From the NCBI RefSeq assembly GCF_002727185.1, contig NZ_NIZW01000024.1, forward strand, positions 1-64,000: 64,000 bases of DNA. The letters are read 5' to 3'. This DNA is from Rhodopirellula bahusiensis. GTDB lineage: Bacteria > Planctomycetota > Planctomycetia > Pirellulales > Pirellulaceae. The translations under genes and the position numbers were made by a program. Every line of letters starts with the position of its first letter. Position 1 is the first letter of the stretch. This document shows, piece by piece, positions 1 to 7,866 of the stretch. A model generated the notes under the pieces. That model had not been told where the DNA came from. It saw only the letters and a program-made list of their open reading frames with translations, and searched no databases.

Positions 1-493
1 AAGTGGACCTATCAGGGCACGCTTCTGGCTGCTTGAGGATCTGGTGAAAATGAGGTCATCAAGCGGCACAAAATCGTTCCGGAGGCACTAGAAGGCTCCC
101 CGACAGGCTTGGCCGAATCGAGTTCACAATACAGTTACGGACTGCTCATTCGCTTTTGGTTGCTCTCCACCCTTTCTGTTGAAAACGCAGTTACCATCAG
201 CTACGGGGCGGTAACGAATTCCCCGATCAGGACTTTCACCTGACAATTCAATCGCCTTTGCAGGCGCACTAGCTCGGTGGTCCCCCACCGAGTCGAGCGC
301 AACCTCACTTGCATCCCCGGTGAAGTCCACCGTACGACGGGCTGCTACCCCACACTCCTCCGCGAAGTCCAAAGCAAGCCAAGTTTTCCGCAACCTGCCC
401 GTGGTCCTCGTGATATCCTAAGATCACGTCGCCGGGCGCCTTTTTTGCGCGAACACGGCTGGCCACGCTTTTCTGTCGACGAAGGAATTCACC
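1..493. other. Upstream region of the pilus cluster
   Basis: No convincing gene is visible. A short in-frame stretch ending in TGA at 34-36 could be the tail of a gene entering from outside the window, but 11 codons are too few to identify. A CTCGGTGG hairpin lies at 269-293. The ATG at 494 is preceded by GAAGGA at about 480-485, a fair ribosome binding site. No clear promoter was recognised. Confidence 0.4.
269..293 (+). repeat. REP-like hairpin, CTCGGTGG stem (degenerate head)
   Basis: CTCGGTGG and CCACCGAG pair around a short C-rich loop. The same stem occurs at 26921, 28841 and 60172, where it is preceded by GTAG; here the head reads CTAG. The bases after the hairpin (TCGAG) also match the copy at 60172, so this is probably a decayed member of that family. 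Confidence 0.6.
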
Positions 494-2251
494 ATGAGCC
501 GGACGATGCAAGATTTCACCGATTTGCTGCTCCAACAGGGCGTCATCAGTCTCGATCAGCTGTCCGAAGCCGAAGAAGTCGCCAAAAACACCGGTGCGGA
601 CATCGGCGACGTCTTGATCAAAATGGAATACGCCAGCCCCGAAGAAGTCGGGATGGCCTTGGCGAAGTTCCACAAAATCCCCTTTGTCGACCTTCGAAGC
701 GAGCGGATCAGCGAAACCGTCATCGAATTGGTGCCCGAATCGGTCGCTCGAGAAAACACGGTGCTGCCGTTCAAAGAAGAGGACGGCGCCCTGACAATCC
801 TGATCGCCGACCCATTTGACCTCGAAACGGTCGAAAAGCTGCGGTTCATTCTCAACCGGAAAATCGAAACCGCCCTGGCCCCCAAAGAAGCCATCAACGG
901 GGCGATCAACCAGTATTACGGTCAGGTCGAAGGTGAATCGGCTGACTCGATGCTGCAGGAGTTCACCGACACGGCCATCGACTTCACCGAAACCGAATCG
1001 GACGCTGGCGGGGGGGAGGAAACGGTCGACGACAATTCGGCTCCCGTCATCCGGCTGGTCAATCTGATGATCGCCGAAGCCGTCCAGTTGCGGGCCAGCG
1101 ACATTCACGTCGAACCGTTTGAAGATCGTGTTCGAATCCGTTATCGAATTGACGGCGTTTGCGTCGAGCGGGAAGCAGCCCCCCGGCGGATGCTTTCGGC
1201 CATCATCGCCCGGATCAAGATCCTCTCGAAGATCGACATCAGCGAGAAGCGACGCCCCACGGACGGGCGGATCAAAATCACGGTGGGGGACAAGCAGCTC
1301 GATTTGCGGGTCAGCATCATCCCCACCAACCACGGCCAGTCCTGCGTGATGCGGCTGCTGGACAAGGACAACATCAAAGTTGGTACCCGCCAACTCGGTT
1401 TGTCCGAGCGTGACTTCCGGAACTTCAACTCACTCATTCGCCGTCCCAACGGAATCGTGTTGGTGACCGGACCGACGGGGTCCGGGAAGACCACCACGCT
1501 GTACGCTTCGCTCAACGCGTTGAACCGACCCGACCGAAAGATCATCACCGCGGAAGACCCCGTCGAGTACTACTTGCCCGGTATCAACCAAGTCGAAGTG
1601 AAACACAACATCGGCCTCGACTTCGCACGCATCATTCGAGCGATGCTGCGGCAGGCACCCAACATCATTCTCGTCGGCGAAATGCGAGATCATGAGACCG
1701 CATCGATGGGAATCCAGGCCTCACTGACTGGACACTTGGTTTTCAGTACCCTACACACGAACGATGCGCCCAGTGCCATATCACGGATGGTGGACATTGG
1801 TGTACCGTCCTATATGGTGGCAAGCTCCGTCATCGCGGTGCTGGCTCAGCGTTTGGTGCGGACAATTTGTCCCCGTTGCAAGGTTCGATATCAGCCACCG
1901 CAGAGCGTTATTGAGGACTCGGAGATCCCGCCGGAGATGCTCGCTCAAGCCGAGTTCTGCAAGGGCAAGGGCTGCACATATTGCGGGCGTTCCGGCTATC
2001 GCGGCCGGATCGGTATCTACGAGTTGATGCTGATCAACAACAAGCTTCGCGAATTGATGTTCAAAGGGACGACCACCAAAACCATTCGCGAAGAGGCCAT
2101 AAAGAACGGTATGTCAACGCTTTACGCCGATGGAATGCTCAAAGTGATTCGCGGAATCACGACCTTCGACGAGGTCTACCGAGTGGCCAAGAAGACCGAG
2201 CAGGAAGCGTTGGCACTCAGTCACATCGCGAAGGAACTGTCGTCGCTGTAA
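494..2251 (+). CDS. Type IV pilus / type II secretion assembly ATPase (PilB/GspE family), copy 1
   Basis: Cytoplasmic hexameric motor ATPase that would drive pilin or pseudopilin polymerisation. The 585-residue protein has an N-terminal MshEN/T2SSE-N domain (about 1-150) and a RecA-like ATPase domain. Walker A GPTGSGKTT lies at about 326-334 and a Walker B-type ILVGEMRD near 395-402, with the usual Asp and His boxes around them. Two CxxC pairs (Cys459/462 and Cys494/497) form the zinc-binding C-terminal subdomain of GspE/PilB. Length is normal for the family. The start at 494 has GAAGGA upstream. It heads a cluster with pilT, a second ATPase, pilC and prepilin genes. Whether it serves pili or secretion cannot be decided here because no secretin or pilM-Q genes are in view. 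Confidence 0.93.
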   Translation: MSRTMQDFTDLLLQQGVISLDQLSEAEEVAKNTGADIGDVLIKMEYASPEEVGMALAKFHKIPFVDLRSERISETVIELVPESVARENTVLPFKEEDGALTILIADPFDLETVEKLRFILNRKIETALAPKEAINGAINQYYGQVEGESADSMLQEFTDTAIDFTETESDAGGGEETVDDNSAPVIRLVNLMIAEAVQLRASDIHVEPFEDRVRIRYRIDGVCVEREAAPRRMLSAIIARIKILSKIDISEKRRPTDGRIKITVGDKQLDLRVSIIPTNHGQSCVMRLLDKDNIKVGTRQLGLSERDFRNFNSLIRRPNGIVLVTGPTGSGKTTTLYASLNALNRPDRKIITAEDPVEYYLPGINQVEVKHNIGLDFARIIRAMLRQAPNIILVGEMRDHETASMGIQASLTGHLVFSTLHTNDAPSAISRMVDIGVPSYMVASSVIAVLAQRLVRTICPRCKVRYQPPQSVIEDSEIPPEMLAQAEFCKGKGCTYCGRSGYRGRIGIYELMLINNKLRELMFKGTTTKTIREEAIKNGMSTLYADGMLKVIRGITTFDEVYRVAKKTEQEALALSHIAKELSSL

Positions 2252-2730
2252 AGCACGGCGGTCGCGTGGTCTGGCTGGCTCGTTTGTTCTCGCGATAGCA
2301 CGAGGATGCTTGGACTCGGTGGCGCTGAGTGGTGTTTGCTTGCCATTCCGCTCCGACGCCGGTGGCGAAGCTTTTCTCGCCGGCGGGTTGGTTTCGATTG
2401 CCCTGGATGGGGAGGGTCGGTGCCCATTCCGCGTACACAACGCGAATTTCTTTGCCTTTGACGCTGTTTCACGCATAATGACACCGTCTGGCACGGGAAA
2501 TCACGTGTTGGGCGACTCATCTGGGACACACTGTCCCGTTGCCGAACGATCTGGCGGGATGCCGGTTGCTCTGGCGTGGTTCGTTCTCGTCTTTTCTCGC
2601 GAATCACCTGGGGAGTGGCCGGTCTGAACGCCGGTTGGACTGGCCGTTTGAGTCGCCAGTGAAATCCGACCAGACAGACGGCCCCTAATTCTCCTCTTCA
2701 CGCCCTCCCACCCATTGTCAGGCGTTTTCC
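2252..2730. other. Intergenic gap between pilB copy 1 and pilT
   Basis: About 480 bases. Open frames exist but none resembles a known protein or has a convincing start. I searched for a sigma-54 style -24/-12 pair, common near pilin genes; TGGCAC occurs near 2492 but no TTGC follows at the right spacing. No strong hairpin followed by T residues was seen. Confidence 0.4.
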
Positions 2731-3837
2731 ATGGCCACCGTGCTGATCGACAAACTGCTGCAAGCTGCTGTGAAGCAGGGCGTGAGCGATATCCACATTG
2801 TCGTGGGTCAGCCACCTGTGTTTCGTTTGCACGGCCGAATGCGGAAGTTGGAAACGAAGACGTTGGAAGGCGAAGACTCCGTCGCGTTGATGAAATCGAT
2901 CACGCCGGAACGTTGTCAGCGTGAATTGCAGGAGACAGGTTCGACCGACTTTGGGTTCGCGTTTGGCGATCTGGCCCGTTTCCGAGTCTCGGTCTTCAAG
3001 CAACGTGGCTTCATCTCGATGGTGCTGCGTCAGATCCCCAATGACAAATTGACACCCGAGCAACTTGGTTTGCCCGAGGCTGTTGTCAAAATGGTTCACC
3101 GCCCGCGTGGGTTGTTCCTCGTAACGGGCCCAACGGGTTCGGGGAAATCGACGACGCTGGCATCGCTGATCAACTTGCTCAACGAGACCATTGACCACCA
3201 CATCATCACGATCGAAGACCCGATCGAGTTTTATCACGAACACAAAGAGTCGACGATCAATCAGCGGGAAGTCGGCGTCGACGTGCCGAGTTTCTCCGAA
3301 GCGATTCGTCGTGCATTGCGGCAAGACCCCGACGTGATTCTGGTCGGTGAGCTTCGTGACCTCGAGACGATCGAGGCGGCCATCAGTGCTGCTGAAACGG
3401 GTCACGTCGTGTTTGGAACGCTGCACACGAACAGTGCTCAAGGCACCGTCAACCGGATCATCGATGCGTTCCCGGGAAACTTGCAGGACCAAATTCGGAC
3501 CCAGCTCGCTTCGACGTTGATCGGCGTGGTCGCTCAGACGCTGCTGCCGAAGATCGGTGGTGGTCGATGTGCCGCTTACGAAGTGCTGAACGTCACTCCG
3601 GGGATCGCCAACCTGATCCGCGAAAACAAAACGTTCCGGATCAACTCGTCGATGCAGACGGGTGCCAAGTTCGGCATGCAGTTGATGGATGACGCGTTGT
3701 TCAACCACTGGAAGGGCGACCGAGTCTCGGTGGAAGACGTGCTTGCAAAAGCCCACCGCCCCGATGACTTGGCCAAACGAATCGTTCAAGCAAGACAAGG
3801 TTTGGGGGACGACCCCGTTCCGATTAAAGAAGATTAG
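2731..3837 (+). CDS. pilT: Twitching motility retraction ATPase PilT
   Basis: Hexameric ATPase that depolymerises type IV pili. The 368 residues match the usual PilT length. Walker A GPTGSGKS is at 133-140, followed by the Asp box IEDPIEFYH, a Walker B with VILVGELRD at about 202-210, and the His box GTLHTNSA. The C-terminal region carries the PilT-type segment NLIRENKTFRI followed by an MQTG/GMQLMD stretch, which separates it from PilB/GspE. It also lacks the zinc-binding cysteines of the two PilB-like genes around it. Its presence argues for retractile pili rather than a pure type II secretion system. It is separated from the next ATPase gene by 119 bases holding an inverted repeat. Confidence 0.93.
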   Translation: MATVLIDKLLQAAVKQGVSDIHIVVGQPPVFRLHGRMRKLETKTLEGEDSVALMKSITPERCQRELQETGSTDFGFAFGDLARFRVSVFKQRGFISMVLRQIPNDKLTPEQLGLPEAVVKMVHRPRGLFLVTGPTGSGKSTTLASLINLLNETIDHHIITIEDPIEFYHEHKESTINQREVGVDVPSFSEAIRRALRQDPDVILVGELRDLETIEAAISAAETGHVVFGTLHTNSAQGTVNRIIDAFPGNLQDQIRTQLASTLIGVVAQTLLPKIGGGRCAAYEVLNVTPGIANLIRENKTFRINSSMQTGAKFGMQLMDDALFNHWKGDRVSVEDVLAKAHRPDDLAKRIVQARQGLGDDPVPIKED

Positions 3838-3842
3838 AAGTT

Positions 3843-3943
3843 GAAAAGGGCCACAGGACCACAGCAGCACAGTTTGTTGGGGTCGGTTGGCTCAACCGTT
3901 TCTTATTTTGTTTCCTGTGGCCTTGTGGCCCTGCGCCTCTTTC
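3843..3943. repeat. Inverted repeat with GGGCCACAGG arms, no gene inside
   Basis: An arm at 3843-3872 (contains GGGCCACAGGACCACAG) faces an arm at 3914-3943 (contains CCTGTGGCCTTGTGGCCCTG) across about 41 bases. The arms match the pair flanking the S23-family gene at 5681-6261: the right arms agree at roughly three quarters of positions and the left arms share the GGGCCACAG core. It fills most of the pilT-ATPase spacer and may be an empty form of that element. Confidence 0.65.
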
Positions 3944-3956
3944 CAGCTCACTATCC

Positions 3957-5672
3957 ATGGCCCCACGTCGCATCGGACAGATCCTCGTTGACCTCGGTTT
4001 CCTCACCGATGATCAATTGCAAATTGTGCTGGACGAACAAGAGCAGCAGCCTGGTGCGCTGTTCGGGAAAGTCGCCGAGGACATGCAGTTGGTCACGGAC
4101 GAGCAGCTCATTCAGGCGCTCGCCGAGCAAATGGGCATGCAAACCGTTTCGCTGGAAGAGGCGAAGCTGGAACCGGAGGTGATGGAGAAGATCAGTGAAA
4201 CGATGGCCCAGCTCTATCGTTGCGTTCCGATTCAGTTCGAAGGCAACACGCTGACCATCGCGACGTGTGACCCTCAGAACCTGAACATCCAAGATGAGTT
4301 GCGGACGTTCCTCGGTTTCGAGATCAAGATCTTGGTCGCGACCGAAGCGGATATCAACAAAACGATCACGAAGTACTACGACAGCGAAGCCGAAAGCGTC
4401 GAGAAGCTGGTCGCTGAACTGGCCGAAGACGAAGAGCTCAAAGCCGCCGCAAGTTTGTTGGACAACGAAAAGTTCAACATCACCGATGCGGAAGCCCTCG
4501 CCGACTCGGCTCCCGTGCGCAAGCTGCTCAACATGGTGTTGTTGCTGGCGATCAAGGACCACGCTTCGGACATTCACTTCGAGCCGTTTGAAGATGAGTT
4601 CCGCATCCGGATCAAATCCGAAGGCGTGCTCTATGAGATGGTCCCGCCGCCGCGTCACCTCGCGTTCGCAATCACGACTCGAATCAAGGTGATGGCCAAC
4701 CTGGACATCGCCGAGCGTCGGATGCCACAGGATGGTCGGATCGAATTGATGGTCGGTGGTCACCCCGTCGACCTTCGGGTGTCGGTGCTGCCAACGATCT
4801 TTGGTGAGTCCACCGTCATGCGGGTGCTCGACCGATCGGTGGTCAACCTTTCGCTCGACAACGTCGGCATGGACGAAGACATGATGTCTCGTTTCCGCTC
4901 GGCGATCGACCGGCCCAACGGAATCGTCTTGGTCACCGGCCCGACGGGATCGGGCAAGACGACCACTTTGTATTCGACGTTGTCTGAACTCAATGAGATT
5001 TCCGAGAAGCTGATCACCACCGAAGACCCGGTGGAATATGACATCGATGGAATCATTCAGATCCCAATTGACTCCGACGCGGGGGTGACGTTTGCGTCTT
5101 GTTTGCGAGCGATTTTGCGGCAGGATCCGGACACGATTCTGGTCGGTGAAATTCGCGATTTGGAAACCGCCGAGATCTCAATTCAGGCGGCGCTTACCGG
5201 TCACTTGGTGTTCAGCACTTTGCACACAAACGATTCGCCCAGCACGGTCACTCGGTTGACCGACATGGGGATTCAACCCTTCATGATTTGCGCGACCGTC
5301 GAAGCCATCTTGGCTCAGCGACTTGTTCGCCGGATCTGCACTGGTTGCCGCGAGAAGACCCGCGTCAGCAGCGATCTGTTGATGGAACTCGGGATGAGTC
5401 GCGAAGAGATCGAAGCGACCGACTACTTCAAAGGCGTTGGTTGCGAGAAATGCAACAACACAGGGTACAAAGGTCGGATCGCATTGTTTGAGTTGATGAT
5501 TCTCAACGACACGATTCGCGAAATGATCATGCAGAACGCCAGCACGGACGAACTGCGAGACCAAGCTCAAGGCGACGGGATGGTGATCCTCCGAGAGTTC
5601 GGAATGAGCCTGGCTCGCGACGGCATCACCACCCTCGACGAAATCGTCCGAGAGACAGTGGTTGATGGTTGA
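3957..5672 (+). CDS. Type IV pilus / type II secretion assembly ATPase (PilB/GspE family), copy 2
   Basis: Second assembly ATPase, 571 residues. An N-terminal MshEN-type domain begins MAPRRIGQILVDLGFLTDDQ. Walker A GPTGSGKT is at 328-335, followed by TTEDPVEYDI, a Walker B with ILVGEIRDLETAE, and the His box STLHTNDSPS. The zinc subdomain has CTGC and CEKC pairs near the C-terminus. It differs clearly from copy 1, so it is a paralogue rather than a recent duplicate. Together with PilT the cluster encodes three motor ATPases. It is followed, after the S23-family insert, by pilC, its expected platform partner. The start at 3957 lies 14 bases after the inverted repeat. Confidence 0.93.
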   Translation: MAPRRIGQILVDLGFLTDDQLQIVLDEQEQQPGALFGKVAEDMQLVTDEQLIQALAEQMGMQTVSLEEAKLEPEVMEKISETMAQLYRCVPIQFEGNTLTIATCDPQNLNIQDELRTFLGFEIKILVATEADINKTITKYYDSEAESVEKLVAELAEDEELKAAASLLDNEKFNITDAEALADSAPVRKLLNMVLLLAIKDHASDIHFEPFEDEFRIRIKSEGVLYEMVPPPRHLAFAITTRIKVMANLDIAERRMPQDGRIELMVGGHPVDLRVSVLPTIFGESTVMRVLDRSVVNLSLDNVGMDEDMMSRFRSAIDRPNGIVLVTGPTGSGKTTTLYSTLSELNEISEKLITTEDPVEYDIDGIIQIPIDSDAGVTFASCLRAILRQDPDTILVGEIRDLETAEISIQAALTGHLVFSTLHTNDSPSTVTRLTDMGIQPFMICATVEAILAQRLVRRICTGCREKTRVSSDLLMELGMSREEIEATDYFKGVGCEKCNNTGYKGRIALFELMILNDTIREMIMQNASTDELRDQAQGDGMVILREFGMSLARDGITTLDEIVRETVVDG

Positions 5673-5680
5673 TGCAGTGC

Positions 5681-6261
5681 GAAAGGGCCACAGCGTCACA
5701 GGACCACAGTGATTTAGGACGCAGGTAGATCGAAAAGAAGTAATCCGAGAGGCAAAGATTTAGGAGCGAATGGCGAGCACGTTTGAAGATTTGGAAGTTT
5801 GGAAACGAGGGTGCCGATTGGCCGTTTCTGTTTACGAACTCTTATCCGATTGCCGTGACTTTGGACTCAAGGATCAGATGCAGCGAAGTGCCGTCAGCGT
5901 TCCTTCCAACATTGCAGAAGGTTATGAGCGAACACCCAAAGACTTTATTCGGTTCCTCGTCATCGCCAAAGGCTCCTGTGCCGAACTTCGAACTCAACTC
6001 TACATCGCAACTCGAGTCAAATTGATGTCCACGCAGCAGTCCGAATCGCTCATCGATGAAACAAAGCAGATATCGAGAATGTTGCAGGCACTGATCAGCA
6101 ACCGTCAGCAACAACTCACAAAGCAGTGAGTGCCACCACGAAATTCAAACGCTTTGCGTGAACAACCAATGAATCCAACTCCAAATGAAGAAGCTAGAAG
6201 CTAACCGCTAGTAGCTTTACAAAAACCAAGCCTGTGGCCCTGTGATCCTGCGGCCCTTTTC
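5681..6261. mobile_element. Inverted-repeat element carrying an S23-family gene (IVS-like)
   Basis: The arm at 5681-5709 (contains GGGCCACAG and CACAGGACCACAG) is complementary to the arm at 6231-6261, with about 24 of 29 positions pairing. Between them lie the four-helix-bundle gene and a small AGCTAGAAGCTA-type inverted repeat near 6190-6217. In several bacteria S23-family genes occupy intervening sequences of 23S rRNA genes, where terminal inverted repeats form a stem cut by RNase III; the layout here is the same but lies inside a pilus operon. No target-site duplication was seen. That the element is mobile is inference. Confidence 0.5.
5770..6129 (+). CDS. Four-helix-bundle protein, S23 / 23S rRNA intervening-sequence family
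   Basis: A 119-residue protein with the family signature: FEDLEVWKRGCRLA near the N-terminus, then FGLKDQMQRSAVSVPSNIAEG, and a C-terminal helical half containing GSCAELRTQL. Length is typical. Family members fold as antiparallel four-helix bundles that form pentamers; the Avd accessory protein of diversity-generating retroelements is a relative. The biochemical role of stand-alone copies is unknown. AGGAG lies three bases before the ATG, a short spacing. It sits on the same strand as its pilus neighbours but inside inverted repeats, so it looks like an insert rather than a pilus component. No reverse transcriptase is present, so a retroelement role is unlikely. Confidence 0.9.
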   Translation: MASTFEDLEVWKRGCRLAVSVYELLSDCRDFGLKDQMQRSAVSVPSNIAEGYERTPKDFIRFLVIAKGSCAELRTQLYIATRVKLMSTQQSESLIDETKQISRMLQALISNRQQQLTKQ

Positions 6262-6279
6262 ACTTGAAGAAGCAATCCC

Positions 6280-7719
6280 ATGCCGACTTATACCTTTGAA
6301 GCGATGGACGCGACCGGACAAGAGATCCGGGACGAAATCGATGCGGCCAACGAGGACGAAGCCCAAACCACCATCCGTCAGATGGGCTACTTCGTCACCA
6401 AAATCGCGGTCAAGAAACAAGCGGCCGGTTCCGCCGCGGCCGGGGGTGGCAAGAAACGCCCCTTCGCCATGGGCGGTGCCAAGACCAAGCACATTTGCGC
6501 GTTCACACGTCAGTTGTCGATCTTGCAAGACGCCGGTCTACCGATTTTGCGCAGTCTGAAGATTCTGGAAGGCAACCAGAAACCCGGTAAGCTCAAGAAC
6601 GCCTTGATGGACGTTTGCGACGAGATCGAAGGTGGGTCGACGCTGTCCGAAGCGATGGCGAAGTGCCCCAAGGTCTTCAGCCGTCTGTACGTCAACATGA
6701 TCAAAGCCGGTGAGGCCGGCGGTGCGTTGGAAACGATCCTCAATCGTTTGGCTGACTTCCTCGAGTCGGCTGAATCGCTCAAGCGAAAGGTCAAAGGGGC
6801 GTTGATCTACCCGGTCATCGTGGTCTTGGTCGCGACGTTGATCCTGACGTTCATCATGCTGTTCATCGTGCCGACGTTCGAAAAGATGTTCGACGAGTTC
6901 GGTTTGGATCTGCCAGCACCCACGGTGTTGTTGATCGCGATGAGCAATTACATCGCCGGGTATTGGTTCCTGCTGATCTTGATGCCGGTGTGTGCATTGA
7001 TCCTGGTCAAATTGATGAGGAAGTTCAAACAGGGGCGAATTGGGTTCGACATGTTCATCATCCGCGTGCCCATTTTCGGCACGTTGATCGAAAAGAACAT
7101 TCTGGCTCGGACAACGCGGACGCTCGGGACATTGATCAGTTCCGGTGTGCCGATTTTGGAAGCCCTCAACATCACGCGAGAGACGGCAGGCAACGCCATG
7201 TTCGAGCGAATGTTCACCGGGGTCAGCAACCAAATCCGCGAAGGGGAAGTGATCAGCAAGCCATTGAAGGAATACTCGGTGTTGGGTTTCCACCCGATGA
7301 CCGCCGTGTTCTGGGCTTTGTTTGGATCGTTCCCCGGCATCATGGTCATGAGCGTGGCGTTAACCGCGAAGGGCGGCAAGCTCGATGACGGCACCATGGT
7401 CGAGATGCTGACGTTCATGTCCAGCTACATGATCATCGGTGGTGCCGTGCTGTGTGTCTTGTTTTACCTGACGAAGATCAAAGGCCGCGTGGTGGATGAC
7501 CTCGTGGTGAACATGGTCGACGTCGGGGAAGAAACCGGCGAGCTCGACACGATGCTTTACAAGGTGGCCGACACCTACGACGAAGAAGTCCGGATCATGA
7601 CCGACGCACTGACCGCGTTGATGGAGCCATTGATGATCGTGTTCCTCGGGGTCGCGGTCGGTTTCATCGTGATCAGTTTGTTCATGCCGTTGGTCGAGTT
7701 GATCTCGGGCTTGAGCTAA
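6280..7719 (+). CDS. pilC: Inner-membrane platform protein PilC/GspF with a two-helix insertion
   Basis: Polytopic platform protein that works with the PilB/GspE ATPase in pilus or pseudopilus assembly. At 479 residues it is longer than the usual 400 or so. The first GspF domain (about 70-195) carries FTRQLSILQDAGLPILRSL, followed by transmembrane helices. A second GspF domain begins near 275 with RTTRTLGTLISSGVPILEAL. Within domain 2, between GFHPM (to about 340) and VVNMVDVGEETGELD (from 409), there is an extra segment of about 68 residues with two hydrophobic stretches; in ordinary family members these two motifs are adjacent. The last transmembrane helix and its FMPLVE ending are normal. 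A signal-free cytoplasmic N-terminus with a short Gly/Ala linker (about 45-60) precedes domain 1. Confidence 0.93.
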   Translation: MPTYTFEAMDATGQEIRDEIDAANEDEAQTTIRQMGYFVTKIAVKKQAAGSAAAGGGKKRPFAMGGAKTKHICAFTRQLSILQDAGLPILRSLKILEGNQKPGKLKNALMDVCDEIEGGSTLSEAMAKCPKVFSRLYVNMIKAGEAGGALETILNRLADFLESAESLKRKVKGALIYPVIVVLVATLILTFIMLFIVPTFEKMFDEFGLDLPAPTVLLIAMSNYIAGYWFLLILMPVCALILVKLMRKFKQGRIGFDMFIIRVPIFGTLIEKNILARTTRTLGTLISSGVPILEALNITRETAGNAMFERMFTGVSNQIREGEVISKPLKEYSVLGFHPMTAVFWALFGSFPGIMVMSVALTAKGGKLDDGTMVEMLTFMSSYMIIGGAVLCVLFYLTKIKGRVVDDLVVNMVDVGEETGELDTMLYKVADTYDEEVRIMTDALTALMEPLMIVFLGVAVGFIVISLFMPLVELISGLS

Positions 7720-7738
7720 GCAGCCAAATTGAAACAGC

Positions 7739-7764
7739 CCGACCGGCGCGAGAGTGCCGGTCGG
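7739..7764 (+). other. Strong hairpin between pilC and the prepilin genes
   Basis: CCGACCGGC and GCCGGTCGG form a perfect nine-pair stem around an eight-base loop. No T run follows directly (TTTTT appears 15 bases later), so it is a poor intrinsic terminator. It could be a partial terminator or a stability element separating the platform gene from the prepilin series. Confidence 0.4.
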
Positions 7765-7866
7765 CCGACGAGACAAACCTTTTTCAACCTCATCCGCACC
7801 GCGTCGGTTTCACTCCATGAGTGGAACGGACAACCGCCAGCACCATTCCCCGTTCCGAGAGTAGCG

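Noticed and set aside
1128-1142. T-loop-like GTTCGAATCCG suggesting a tRNA
   Set aside because: It lies inside the conserved reading frame of the first pilus ATPase and no acceptor or anticodon stems can be drawn around it.
2485-2512. Sigma-54-type promoter ahead of pilT
   Set aside because: A TGGCAC is present but no TTGC follows at the required spacing.
5770-6129. Diversity-generating retroelement accessory protein (Avd)
   Set aside because: The protein is related to Avd by fold, but no reverse transcriptase, template repeat or variable repeat is near.
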